A stretch of DNA of 64,000 nt from Nocardia salmonicida NBRC 13393. Lineage in GTDB: Bacteria > Actinomycetota > Actinomycetes > Mycobacteriales > Mycobacteriaceae. Within the stretch, counting starts at the first letter, position 1, and every line of letters starts with the position of its first letter. Shown piece after piece: positions 9,240 to 16,920 of the stretch. The notes under the pieces were generated by a model that saw only the letters and a program-made list of their open reading frames with translations, was not told where the DNA came from and did not search any database. The DNA lies in the NCBI RefSeq assembly GCF_001613085.1, contig NZ_BDBR01000013.1, positions 62,001-126,000 on the forward strand, written 5' to 3'. The position numbers and the translations under genes are program-made.

Positions 9240-10136
9240 GTGAACAGTTCGATCGAACTCGAGACCACCCAGGGCGAGCCGACACCCGATCTGCGGGTGT
9301 TGCTCGACCTGCTCGACCTCGAGTTGATCGGCGAGGACACCTTCCTCGGCAAGCACCCGGAGAAGGTGTGGAGCCGTACCTTCGGTGGGCAGTTGGTCTC
9401 GCAGGCCATCATCGCGGCCGGTCGTACGGCGGGGGATCGGCCGCTGCACGCGATCAACGCGCATTTCGTGCGCGGCGGCGATGTGAAGAAGCCGATCGAG
9501 TATCACGTGCAGCGTCACCGTGACGGTCGCGCGCTGGCCAACCGCACGGTGACGGCCAGCCAGGACGGCCAGGAACTGTTCGTCATGCTGGCCGCCTTCC
9601 AGGACTTCGGCAAAGGCCTCGAGCACTCCCACGAGGGCCCCGACGTGCCCGATCCCGAAACCCTGCCCCGGGTGGAGGAGAGCTTCGCCGGCTTCGAGGA
9701 CAAGCTGGAGATGTTCATCAAGGCGCCGCACCCGATCGACATGCGCTACACCAATGATCCGGCCTGGATCCTCAAGGGCACCGGCGAGAAGCTCAATCAC
9801 AACCGCGTCTGGATGCGTACCGACGGCACGTTGCCCGCCGATCCGCTGCTGCACACCGCCGCGTTGGGTTATTCCTCCGATACCACCGTGCTCGATTCGA
9901 TCATCACCACGCACGGTTTGTCGTGGGGGCTGGACCGAATTCTCGCGGCGACGGTGAACCATTCGATCTGGTTCCATCGCCCGTTCCGTTTCGACGAGTG
10001 GGTTCTCTACGCCACCGAGTCGCCGGTCGCGGCGGGTTCGCGCGGATTGGCGACGGGCCGGTTCTATTCACGCACCGGCGAATTGATCGCCACCACCGTG
10101 CAGGAAGGCGTCATCCGGCACTTCCCGGCGCGCTGA
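9240..10136 (+). CDS. tesB: Acyl-CoA thioesterase II
   Basis: 298-residue double-hotdog thioesterase that hydrolyses acyl-CoA to free acid and CoA. Typical segments: FGGQLVSQAIIAAGRT, HAINAHFVRGGD, VQRHRDGRALANRTVTASQDGQELFVMLAAFQ, and DSIITTHGLSWGLDRILAATVNHSIWFHRPFRFDEWVLYATESP near the end. GTG start 2 bases after the pyk stop (TAG TAG GTG), so it is translated from the pyk mRNA. The pyk-tesB order is the same in M. tuberculosis. Confidence 0.94.
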   Translation: MNSSIELETTQGEPTPDLRVLLDLLDLELIGEDTFLGKHPEKVWSRTFGGQLVSQAIIAAGRTAGDRPLHAINAHFVRGGDVKKPIEYHVQRHRDGRALANRTVTASQDGQELFVMLAAFQDFGKGLEHSHEGPDVPDPETLPRVEESFAGFEDKLEMFIKAPHPIDMRYTNDPAWILKGTGEKLNHNRVWMRTDGTLPADPLLHTAALGYSSDTTVLDSIITTHGLSWGLDRILAATVNHSIWFHRPFRFDEWVLYATESPVAAGSRGLATGRFYSRTGELIATTVQEGVIRHFPAR

Positions 10137-10167
10137 GTACCGCGGAAGGCTCACGCGGGCGGACAGC

Positions 10168-10563
10168 TCAACGCAGTTCGTGGTCGAGTTCCGGTGCGAC
10201 GACGTCGGTGCGCTGATCGGCGCGCAAGGTGAAAGGCACACCGTACACGGCCAGTGCCAGCCCGCGCTCGAGATCGGCGATGTCGGCGTCGGTGAGATCG
10301 GCCGGATCACCGACCAGACTCAGCGCGATCTCGTAGGTGCTCTCCGCGCTCGGCTCGCAGCCGGGAAAGCCTCCGCGCCACTGTGATTCGAGATCGCGAT
10401 GAATCGGATCACTCGCGTCGACAGGCATGGTGAACCGCCAGGCATAGACATCGCGGTCGTGCACATGGTCGTCGAGGACCGTTCGAACACCGGCGACGAT
10501 GCGGTCGAGGATCTCCGGCGTCACATACACATGGAGCGAAACATCCGAAATGCGTTTCGGCAA
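10168..10563 (-). CDS. Hypothetical protein, 131 residues
   Basis: I do not recognise a family. The product is acidic and soluble, with no signal peptide or membrane helix. It starts MPKRISDVSLHVYVTPEILDRIVAG and has an acidic central part (DPADLTDADIADLERGLA). The start would be TTG at 10563. Codon use is typical of its neighbours and it does not overlap tesB, so it is probably a real gene. It is convergent with tesB and about 100 bases downstream of the phosphatase-like gene on the same strand, which it may follow in one transcript. Confidence 0.6.
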   Translation of the reverse strand: MPKRISDVSLHVYVTPEILDRIVAGVRTVLDDHVHDRDVYAWRFTMPVDASDPIHRDLESQWRGGFPGCEPSAESTYEIALSLVGDPADLTDADIADLERGLALAVYGVPFTLRADQRTDVVAPELDHELR

Positions 10564-10664
10564 GTCTGTAGTCCCGTCGTGTGTCGAACCTGCAAGGGGT
10601 AACCACCCACGTCCGCGCCGAAGTCTAATCCCTGCGCGCCGTGGCGAACAGCCCTAGCGCGGAC

Positions 10665-11288
10665 TCAGCGTCCGCGCTGCGCGGCGAGGAAGGCCGACAG
10701 GGGCCCGGCGGGCGCGCCGGGTGCTATCACCAGGCCGGGGCGATCGCCGTCGCCGGAGAGTTTCGTCTGTTCGTGCGGGGCGAGCGCTCCCAGTACGGGG
10801 AACAGCATTTCGGCGATGCGGTCGCCGACCGCGAGGAAGGCTTCCGGCGAGAGGCCGATCGGGTCGGCGATGTTCTCCCGGCCGACGTAGGCCAGGTTGT
10901 TGCGCGCATGGTGCAGGGCGGCAATGGATTTCGCGCCGGTGACTTTGGCGATGCGATACGCCTCGGCGAGGGTGAAGGTGCGCGGCGCGGCGCCGAAAGC
11001 CAGTTCGCCGACCTGGTCGCGTAAAGAATCGGTCATCGTCAGCACCAGATCGGCGCGATCGACCATCTCGGGCCGGAGCTTTCTGGCCTTGAATCCGGAG
11101 GTGTCGCCACCGAGGCCCTGGATGGTCTCCACGGCCATCGGCTCGGGCGGAAAGCCGACCAGGGCGCGGGTGCCCGCGCTTTCCGCGGTGAGGCCGGGTA
11201 GTCGGTGCTCTGTCGCGAACGCCCGGGTGAGCCGTTCGGCGATCACCGACCGGCAGACATTGGAGTTGCAGACGAAGAGCACGTGCAT
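10665..11288 (-). CDS. Low-molecular-weight protein tyrosine phosphatase-like protein
   Basis: 207 residues. The phosphate-binding loop is at the extreme N-terminus: MHVLFVCNSNVCRS, that is C-X5-R-S with nucleophile Cys7 and Arg13. The general-acid loop appears as NIADPIGLS. This is the LMW-PTP/arsenate reductase fold. The central region (ALHHARNNLAYVGRENIADPIGLSPEAF) fits the Wzb-like phosphatases of actinobacteria. The C-terminal 40 residues are extra and Pro/Ala-rich. The ATG lies 6 bases after a TACGGT -10 hexamer (11295-11300, minus strand), so the mRNA may be leaderless. It could act on tyrosine-phosphorylated proteins or on arsenate; the former is more likely. Confidence 0.82.
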   Translation of the reverse strand: MHVLFVCNSNVCRSVIAERLTRAFATEHRLPGLTAESAGTRALVGFPPEPMAVETIQGLGGDTSGFKARKLRPEMVDRADLVLTMTDSLRDQVGELAFGAAPRTFTLAEAYRIAKVTGAKSIAALHHARNNLAYVGRENIADPIGLSPEAFLAVGDRIAEMLFPVLGALAPHEQTKLSGDGDRPGLVIAPGAPAGPLSAFLAAQRGR

Positions 11289-11473
11289 ACCGACACCGTA
11301 ATCGGGTCGATTGTCACGGAGTAGGCCCGAATTGTAACCATCACAAGCGTGGTACTACCTATTCACCTTTCGGTTGAATGCCGTACATCATTCACGATGC
11401 GCAAATCTGTTGTGTGTGACCGTGATACCCGCGAGATAGGGGCGTGAAACCCTGTGGTGATATGTGTCGGCCG

Positions 11474-11983
11474 TCACTCTTTTCGATTATAGTAATTCGA
11501 TTCGGTAATAACCGGCGGCACCGCCGGTGGGGCGCCGTGTACGCGGCCCCTGGTGGAGAACATCGGGCCACGCGCGGGCACGACCGGCGCGAACGCCGCC
11601 AGTCCGGTCGTGGTCGACATGTCGTCGTAGACCGCGTCGATCCCACCGCGGCGGAAGTAGGCCTCGTGCCAGAAGCCGGTGCCGCCGGAATCGCGGAGGA
11701 ATTCCCGCCACCACTGCCGGTGCGGCTCCGATCGCGTCCAGCGCTCGAGCGAATCCAGATCGCGCCAGTACTGCCTGGCTCCCCAGTGGGGCGGAAGCAT
11801 CGACCACACGATGTCTTCGTGCCGGAGCAATCCGTCGGGCCGGTCGGTATGTGAGCGATACAACTTCGGGCCGACGCCGAGTAGTCGCAGCATGCCGCGC
11901 GGAGTGCGCACGCGCATGCCGAGCAGGATCATCACCAGGTCGGGGTAGGCATCGAGGTCGACCGTAGTTCTGTGCACGCGCAT
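11474..11983 (-). CDS. DUF4188 family protein (monooxygenase-like ferredoxin fold)
   Basis: 169 residues from ATG 11983, which has GGAAGGGG about 9 bases upstream. The pattern MRVHRTTVDLDAYPDLVMILLGMRVRTPRGMLRLLG, then GLLRHEDIVWSMLPPHWGARQYWRDLDSLERW and GTGFWHEAYFRRGGIDAVYDDM, matches my memory of DUF4188, a family related to the fumagillin-pathway af470-like monooxygenase. No function is established. The last ten codons and the sequence beyond the stop are distinctly AT-rich compared with the surroundings. The open frame continues upstream through the tRNA gene; that part is not coding. Confidence 0.75.
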   Translation of the reverse strand: MRVHRTTVDLDAYPDLVMILLGMRVRTPRGMLRLLGVGPKLYRSHTDRPDGLLRHEDIVWSMLPPHWGARQYWRDLDSLERWTRSEPHRQWWREFLRDSGGTGFWHEAYFRRGGIDAVYDDMSTTTGLAAFAPVVPARGPMFSTRGRVHGAPPAVPPVITESNYYNRKE

Positions 11984-12053
11984 GATCGCAGCCCCTTCCG
12001 TGGTGCCCTTACGAGGTACTACGGCGCGGGCCGACGTCCGGTTCGACCGGCGG

Positions 12054-12084
12054 TTGGCTTCCCTGCGCGCCGAGACGCTATAGT
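12054..12084 (+). promoter_or_regulatory. Promoter of tRNA-Leu
   Basis: TTGGCT (12054-12059) and a near-consensus TATAGT (12079-12084) separated by 19 bases. The -10 ends 11 bases before the mature tRNA 5' end. Confidence 0.6.
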
Positions 12085-12095
12085 GACCGCGGTGC

Positions 12096-12182
12096 GCCGG
12101 GTTGGCGGAACTGGCAGACGCGACGGTCTCAAAAACCGTTGTCCGGAAGGACGTGTGGGTTCGAGTCCCACACTCGGCACCA
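12096..12182 (+). tRNA. tRNA-Leu (anticodon CAA), reads UUG
   Basis: Complete class II cloverleaf of 87 bases. The 7-bp acceptor stem pairs GCCGGGT (12096-12102) with ACTCGGC (12172-12178, one G-T pair). The D arm holds GGAACTGGCAGACGC, and the anticodon stem-loop ACGGT-CTCAAAA-ACCGT spans 12123-12139 with anticodon CAA at 12130-12132. A long variable arm (TTGTCCGGAAGGACG) and a T arm GTGGG-TTCGAGT-CCCAC follow. Discriminator A and an encoded CCA end the gene. Confidence 0.97.
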
Positions 12183-12347
12183 CGGCGGAAGCGCGGCGCA
12201 AGTAGCCGCGCTCCGCGGGGGAGTATCCGGCGCAGGGTGTGCGCGATCTCATCGCAGGCGCATTCTCTGCGCGGAAGCAAAAGGTACTCTTTACAACGCC
12301 AGTCGTGGTGTGATCGACAGGCATCAGAATCCAGAGGGGTCGAACCT

Positions 12348-12959
12348 ATGAGCACGAATGCAGCCGGCGCCACGCGTGAGGCCGCGGCCAAGCGGGTCGT
12401 CGTCGCCGAGGATGAGGCCTTGATCCGGATGGATCTCGTCGAGATGCTCAAGGAAGAGGGCTACGACGTCGTCGGCGAAGCGGGTGACGGGCAGCAGGCC
12501 GTCGAGCTCGCCGAGGAGCTGCGCCCCGATCTGGTCATCATGGACGTGAAGATGCCGCGCCGTGACGGCATTGATGCCGCCGCCGAGATCGCGTCGAAAC
12601 GTGTTGCGCCCGTGGTGATTCTGACCGCGTTCAGTCAGCGCGATCTGGTCGAGCGGGCCCGGGACGCCGGCGCGATGGCCTATCTCGTGAAGCCGTTCAC
12701 CAAATCCGATCTGGTCCCCGCGATCGAACTCGCGGCCAGTCGTTTTCACGAAATCACCGCGCTGGAAACAGAAGTAGCGAATCTGTCGGACCGTTTGGAG
12801 ACGCGCAAACTGGTGGAGCGGGCCAAGGGCGTGCTCATGCAGACCCAGGGGCTGTCGGAACCGCAGGCGTTCAAATGGATTCAGCGCACCGCGATGGATC
12901 GCCGCACGACCATGAAGGCGGTCGCCGAAGTCGTGCTGGAGAACCTCACCCCGCAGTGA
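12348..12959 (+). CDS. pdtaR: Response regulator with ANTAR RNA-binding output domain (PdtaR-like)
   Basis: 203 residues. The receiver domain (about residues 16-130) has RVVVAEDEALIRMDLVEML, phosphoacceptor Asp66 in DLVIMDVKMP, conserved Thr in VVILTAF and Lys in YLVKPF. The C-terminal ANTAR domain (about 140-195, LETRKLVERAKGVLMQTQGLSEPQAFKWIQRTAMDRRTTMKAVAEVV) binds dual-hexaloop RNA terminators to prevent termination. Length and position before the polA region match M. tuberculosis Rv1626, whose kinase PdtaS is encoded elsewhere. ATG 12348 is chosen because upstream codons run back into the tRNA. Confidence 0.93.
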   Translation: MSTNAAGATREAAAKRVVVAEDEALIRMDLVEMLKEEGYDVVGEAGDGQQAVELAEELRPDLVIMDVKMPRRDGIDAAAEIASKRVAPVVILTAFSQRDLVERARDAGAMAYLVKPFTKSDLVPAIELAASRFHEITALETEVANLSDRLETRKLVERAKGVLMQTQGLSEPQAFKWIQRTAMDRRTTMKAVAEVVLENLTPQ

Positions 12960-13002
12960 CACGGTTCGGCTCTCGCTGCCGCGCGGGCCGAAAGCAGGAA
13001 AT

Positions 13003-13019
13003 GTTTACGCAAGCGAAAC
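13003..13019 (+). promoter_or_regulatory. GlnR-like box upstream of the branched-chain importer
   Basis: GTTTAC-N6-GAAAC matches the actinobacterial nitrogen regulator GlnR pattern (GNTNAC-N6-GNAAC) at both half-sites. A weaker second pair (GTGAAC-N6-TGGAC) follows at 13026-13042. It lies about 145 bases upstream of the binding-protein start, in a locally AT-rich promoter region. Confidence 0.5.
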
Positions 13020-13165
13020 GATAATGTGAACTATTGCTGGACAAGAGGCGTCCGACATGATGCGAATGTGATGCGGATCTAACAAAGCGGCGATATGTTC
13101 TCTGCGGGCTGAACGTGGTCGGCCCCCTCGGTGAACCCGGGGAGCACAGGACATAGAGGTGAGAC

Positions 13166-14389
13166 GTGCTCAGTTCGACATGGCGCAGTCGGTCGACGCG
13201 AGGAGTTCTGGTTATCGGAGCTGCCGCGTCGTTGGTGTTGTCCGGATGCAGTGACAAGTCGTCCGATGGCGGCGGTGGCGGCAACACCGATCTCTCCATC
13301 CAGTCGGTCGTTCAGCTCGATACCCAGGGTAAGGCCGTCGCGACAACCGAAGCCGGTGCGGCCGCGGACCCCGCAGGCGACGGCAAGGCCAAGTGCGCGC
13401 CGCTGACCCTCGGCATGGCCGGCCCGCTGACCGGCGGCAATGCCGCCCTCGGCATCAACATCATCATGGGCGTGAAGCTCGCGCTCGACCAGCACAACAA
13501 GGCCAACCCGGACTGTCAGGTCTCGGTGAAGCAGTTCGACACCGAGGGCAAGCCGCAGATCGCCAGCCAGGTGGTTCCGACGATCGTCGCCGACCCGAAC
13601 ATCGTGGCGCTGGTCGGCCCGACCTTCTCGGGTGAGACCAAGGCGACCGGCCAGATCCTCAGCGAGGCAGGCATGCCCACGCTGACGGCGTCGGCCACCA
13701 ACCCCACGCTCACCCAGAACGGCTGGAAGACCTTCTTCCGCGGTCTCGGCAACGACGACTCGCAGGGTCCGGCCGTGGCCAACTACCTGACCGGCGAGAA
13801 GGGCTTCAAGAAGATCTGCGTCGTGCAGGACAACACCGACTACGGTGCCGGTCTGGCGAAGGCCTTCATCACCGCCGCGGGTCCCGCGGCCGACGCCTCC
13901 TGCGGGACGAGCGTCAAGGAAGGTGACAAGGACTTCTCGGCAGCGGTCTCGAAGCTGTCCGCGGCCAAGCCCGACGCCATCTTCTACGCCGGGTACTACG
14001 CCGAGGCGGCACCGTTCGTGCAGCAGCTGCGTTCCGGTGGCGTGACCGCGGCCTTCGTTTCCGCCGACGGCACCAACGATCCCGAGTTCGTCCGTCAGGC
14101 CGGTTCCTCGTCCAAGGACGCGCTGCTGTCGTGCCCGTGCAGCCCCGCGCCGGAGAAGTTCGCCGCCGACTACAAGGCGCTCAACGGCCAGGCGCCCGGC
14201 GTCTACTCCGTCGAGGGCTACGACCTGACCACGATCCTGCTCAAGGGAATCGATTCCGGCAAGGTCACCCGCGCCGAGCTCGTCGACTACGTCCGCAACT
14301 ACGACGGCACCGGTGTCGCCCGCCAGTACAAGTGGGGCGAGACCGGCGAGTTGGCCAATATCCAGATCTGGATGTACCAGGTCAAGTAG
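13166..14389 (+). CDS. Branched-chain amino-acid type ABC transporter, substrate-binding lipoprotein
   Basis: 407 residues. Signal peptide with lipobox LSGC (Cys28) followed by a Gly-rich linker. The mature part is a family-6 (LivJ/LivK) binding protein: LTLGMAGPLTGGNAALGINIIMGVKLALDQHN, VALVGPTFSGETKATGQILSEAGMPTLTASATNP, and KPDAIFYAGYYAEAAPFVQQLR. The GTG start has GAGGTGAG three bases upstream. It heads an operon with two permeases and a fused ATPase. Substrate may be branched-chain amino acids; urea or another small nitrogen compound is possible given the GlnR-like box. Confidence 0.93.
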   Translation: MLSSTWRSRSTRGVLVIGAAASLVLSGCSDKSSDGGGGGNTDLSIQSVVQLDTQGKAVATTEAGAAADPAGDGKAKCAPLTLGMAGPLTGGNAALGINIIMGVKLALDQHNKANPDCQVSVKQFDTEGKPQIASQVVPTIVADPNIVALVGPTFSGETKATGQILSEAGMPTLTASATNPTLTQNGWKTFFRGLGNDDSQGPAVANYLTGEKGFKKICVVQDNTDYGAGLAKAFITAAGPAADASCGTSVKEGDKDFSAAVSKLSAAKPDAIFYAGYYAEAAPFVQQLRSGGVTAAFVSADGTNDPEFVRQAGSSSKDALLSCPCSPAPEKFAADYKALNGQAPGVYSVEGYDLTTILLKGIDSGKVTRAELVDYVRNYDGTGVARQYKWGETGELANIQIWMYQVK

Positions 14390-14407
14390 TTCAGACGATG
14401 TGTGCGG

Positions 14408-14439
14408 CGGTGCGCGTGGCTGTGATGCCACGCGCACCG
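14408..14439 (+). other. Intercistronic hairpin between binding protein and permease genes
   Basis: A perfect 13-bp stem (14408-14420 with 14427-14439) and a 6-base loop, with no T-run. In importer operons such hairpins commonly protect the upstream mRNA or partly terminate transcription, so that the binding protein is made in excess over the membrane subunits. Confidence 0.7.
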
Positions 14440-14461
14440 CTCGCCTGACGCGAGAGTAATC

Positions 14462-15499
14462 ATGACATCAGCGGCTTCGCTCGGTGTATCCCTGTTAGCC
14501 GAGGGGTCCATCGATTTCAACGTCTCCGGGGTGATCGACCAGTTCTGGCGATTGACCGTGGACGGCCTCACCTACGGCTCGATCTACGCTCTGGTCGCTG
14601 TCGGCTACACGCTGGTCTACGGCGTGCTTCGATTGATCAACTTCGCCCACTCCGAGATCTTCATGCTCGGCATGTTCGGCACCTATGTGGGGCTGGAACT
14701 GCTCGGCTTCGCGCCCAGCGGCAACGTGTATTCCCAGGGTGTCGGGCTGACGGTTCTGTATCTGGGCTTGGCGATGCTGTTCGGCATGCTCGTCTCCGGC
14801 ATCGCGGCGGTGGGGCTCGAACGAGTCGCCTACCGGCCGCTGCGCAGGCGGGGCGCGAAACCGCTGGCCTTCCTGATCACCGCGATCGGTATGTCGTTCG
14901 TGATCCAGGAGTTCGTCCACTACATCCTGCCCAAGATCAAGCCCGGTCTCGGCGGGTCCAACGCCCAGACCGGTATCCGGCTCGTGGAGCCGAAGGTGCA
15001 GTTCACCTTCCTCGGCGCGCCGGTCACCAATGTGGCGCTGGTGATCTTCGCCGCGGCCATCGTGCTCGCGGTCACCACCGAGATCGTCATCAACAGAACC
15101 AAATTCGGCCGCGCCATCCGCGCGGTGGCCCAAGACCCCGACACCGCCACCCTGATGGGCGTCTCGCGTGAGCGGGTCATCGTGTTGACCTTCCTCATCG
15201 GCGGGCTGCTGGCAGGCGCCGCCGCGATGTTGTACACGCTCTACATCCCCACCGGCATCATCTTCTCCGGCGGCTTCATCCTCGGTATCAAGGCGTTCAG
15301 CGCCGCGGTGCTCGGTGGCATCGGCAACCTGCGTGGCGCGCTGCTCGGCGGGTTGATCCTCGGCGTCGCCGAGCAGTACGGACAGATCCTGTTCGGTACC
15401 GAATGGCGTGACGTGGTGGCATTCGTCCTGCTGGTGACCGTGCTGATGTTCCGGCCTACCGGCATCCTCGGCGAGAGCCTGGGGAGGGCACGCGCATGA
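14462..15499 (+). CDS. livH: Branched-chain amino-acid ABC transporter permease LivH-type
   Basis: 345 residues with about eight membrane helices. LTYGSIYALVAVGYTLVYGVLRLINFAHSEIFMLG is the hallmark of LivH, and VRLTFLIGGLLAGAAAMLYTLY with GGFILGIKAFSAAVLGGIGNLRGALLGGLILG forms the second half. The cytoplasmic EAA-like contact region reads FGRAIRAVAQDPDTATLMGVSRERVI. The stop overlaps the ATG of the second permease (ATGA). Confidence 0.95.
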   Translation: MTSAASLGVSLLAEGSIDFNVSGVIDQFWRLTVDGLTYGSIYALVAVGYTLVYGVLRLINFAHSEIFMLGMFGTYVGLELLGFAPSGNVYSQGVGLTVLYLGLAMLFGMLVSGIAAVGLERVAYRPLRRRGAKPLAFLITAIGMSFVIQEFVHYILPKIKPGLGGSNAQTGIRLVEPKVQFTFLGAPVTNVALVIFAAAIVLAVTTEIVINRTKFGRAIRAVAQDPDTATLMGVSRERVIVLTFLIGGLLAGAAAMLYTLYIPTGIIFSGGFILGIKAFSAAVLGGIGNLRGALLGGLILGVAEQYGQILFGTEWRDVVAFVLLVTVLMFRPTGILGESLGRARA

Positions 15500-16920
15500 T
15501 CGACCTGACGAAAACCCCGAAAGCGCCTGTCGCGCACCAGGATCGACGTGGCGTCGGTGACGCGATCCGGGTCTGGTGGGACGGGCTCTCGCGTCCGGCC
15601 CAGTGGGCCGTCGGCGTGCCGATCATCGCCCTGCTGGCGCTGATGCCGCTGTTCCCGCCCCCGCTGCTCGACACTCCGGGCGTGAGCTTCGGCGGTGTGA
15701 TGGCGCAATTCGCCATGTACGCGCTGATCGCCATCGGCCTGAACGTGGTGGTCGGCCAGACCGGTCTGCTCGACCTCGGTTACGTCGGCTTCTACGCCGT
15801 CGGCGCCTATACGGTCGGCCTGCTCACCAGTCCGAACAGTCCGTGGAACCAAACCGACGGCGGCTGGCTGGAACCCGGCTGGGCGTGGGTGGCCTGCCTG
15901 CCGATCGCGATCGCGCTGACCGCGCTGGCCGGGCTGATCCTCGGTGCGCCGACGCTGCGCCTGCGTGGTGACTACCTCGCGATCGTGACGTTGGGCTTCG
16001 GCGAGATCGTCCGGCTGATGGCCGACAACCTGACCGAGCTGACCAACGGCAGTCTCGGGCTCTCCAAGATCGCGTACCCCGCGGTCGGCGAGTCCGAGGC
16101 GCACCCCGGCGGCTTCTTCTCCCCGGGCAACCTCGGCGACCCCAACAGCTGGAATCCCTTCCAGCGGGCGAGCAACGGCACCTGGTGGTTCTGGCTCGGC
16201 ATGGCCTTCGTGATCGTGGTGCTGCTGATCATCGGCAACCTCGAGCGCAGCCGGGTCGGCCGCTCCTGGGTCGCCATCCGCGAGGACGAGGACGCCGCCG
16301 AGATCATGGGCGTGCCGACCTTCAAGTTCAAGCTGTGGGCGTTCGTGATCGGGGCCTCGGTCGGCGGACTGTCCGGCGCGATGTATGCCGGTCAGGTCAC
16401 CTACGTCAACCCCAAACAGTTCGACATCATCTTGTCGATGCTGTTCCTGTGCGCGGTGGTGCTCGGTGGTTCGGGCAACAAACTCGGCGTGATCGTCGGC
16501 GCGTTCCTCATCGCCTACCTGCCGATGCGGTTGCAGTCGGTGCAGTTGGTGTCCAGCGAGTCGACCGGATATCTGATGCTCGGCCTCGATGTCGCGCTGC
16601 TGATCGGACTGTGGCTGCTGTGGCGGTGGAAGAAGGATTCGCTGGCCGTGTGGGTCCGGCGGGTGGTGATCGGAGTGGCGATCGTCGGGGTGGTCCTCGG
16701 TTTGCTGCTGCTCGGCAGCGTGTTGCTGTTCCGTCCGGGCGGCGCCCAGAACCTCGGTGACCTGAAGTACCTCTACTTCGGCATCGCGCTCGTGGTGATG
16801 ATGATTCTGCGGCCACAGGGTCTGTTCCCGGTCCGGCAGAAGCTGCTCGCCTACGGCAGACAGGTGTACCAGGCGGTCGTGCGCAAGCCGGCGGCCGGAT
16901 CGATCGGAGCAGGGCAATGA
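15496..16920 (+). CDS. livM: Branched-chain amino-acid ABC transporter permease LivM-type
   Basis: 474 residues. The core has the LivM pattern ALIAIGLNVVVGQTGLLDLGYVGFYAVGAYTVGLL, LRGDYLAIVTLGFGEIVRL and the contact loop GRSWVAIREDEDAAEIMGVPTFKFKLWAFVIGA. After the usual GGSGNKLGVIVGAFLIAYLP segment it carries two further hydrophobic helices and ends IMILRPQGLFPVRQK, making it longer than the E. coli protein. Start and stop overlap both neighbours by four bases. Confidence 0.94.
   Translation: MIDLTKTPKAPVAHQDRRGVGDAIRVWWDGLSRPAQWAVGVPIIALLALMPLFPPPLLDTPGVSFGGVMAQFAMYALIAIGLNVVVGQTGLLDLGYVGFYAVGAYTVGLLTSPNSPWNQTDGGWLEPGWAWVACLPIAIALTALAGLILGAPTLRLRGDYLAIVTLGFGEIVRLMADNLTELTNGSLGLSKIAYPAVGESEAHPGGFFSPGNLGDPNSWNPFQRASNGTWWFWLGMAFVIVVLLIIGNLERSRVGRSWVAIREDEDAAEIMGVPTFKFKLWAFVIGASVGGLSGAMYAGQVTYVNPKQFDIILSMLFLCAVVLGGSGNKLGVIVGAFLIAYLPMRLQSVQLVSSESTGYLMLGLDVALLIGLWLLWRWKKDSLAVWVRRVVIGVAIVGVVLGLLLLGSVLLFRPGGAQNLGDLKYLYFGIALVVMMILRPQGLFPVRQKLLAYGRQVYQAVVRKPAAGSIGAGQ

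Noticed and set aside
7810-9285. A 491-codon open frame antisense to pyk
   Set aside because: Shadow of the strongly biased pyk codons; no motif, and the real gene is unmistakable.
12452-12962. Long minus-strand frame antisense to pdtaR
   Set aside because: No protein features; the pdtaR frame has a full receiver and ANTAR domain.
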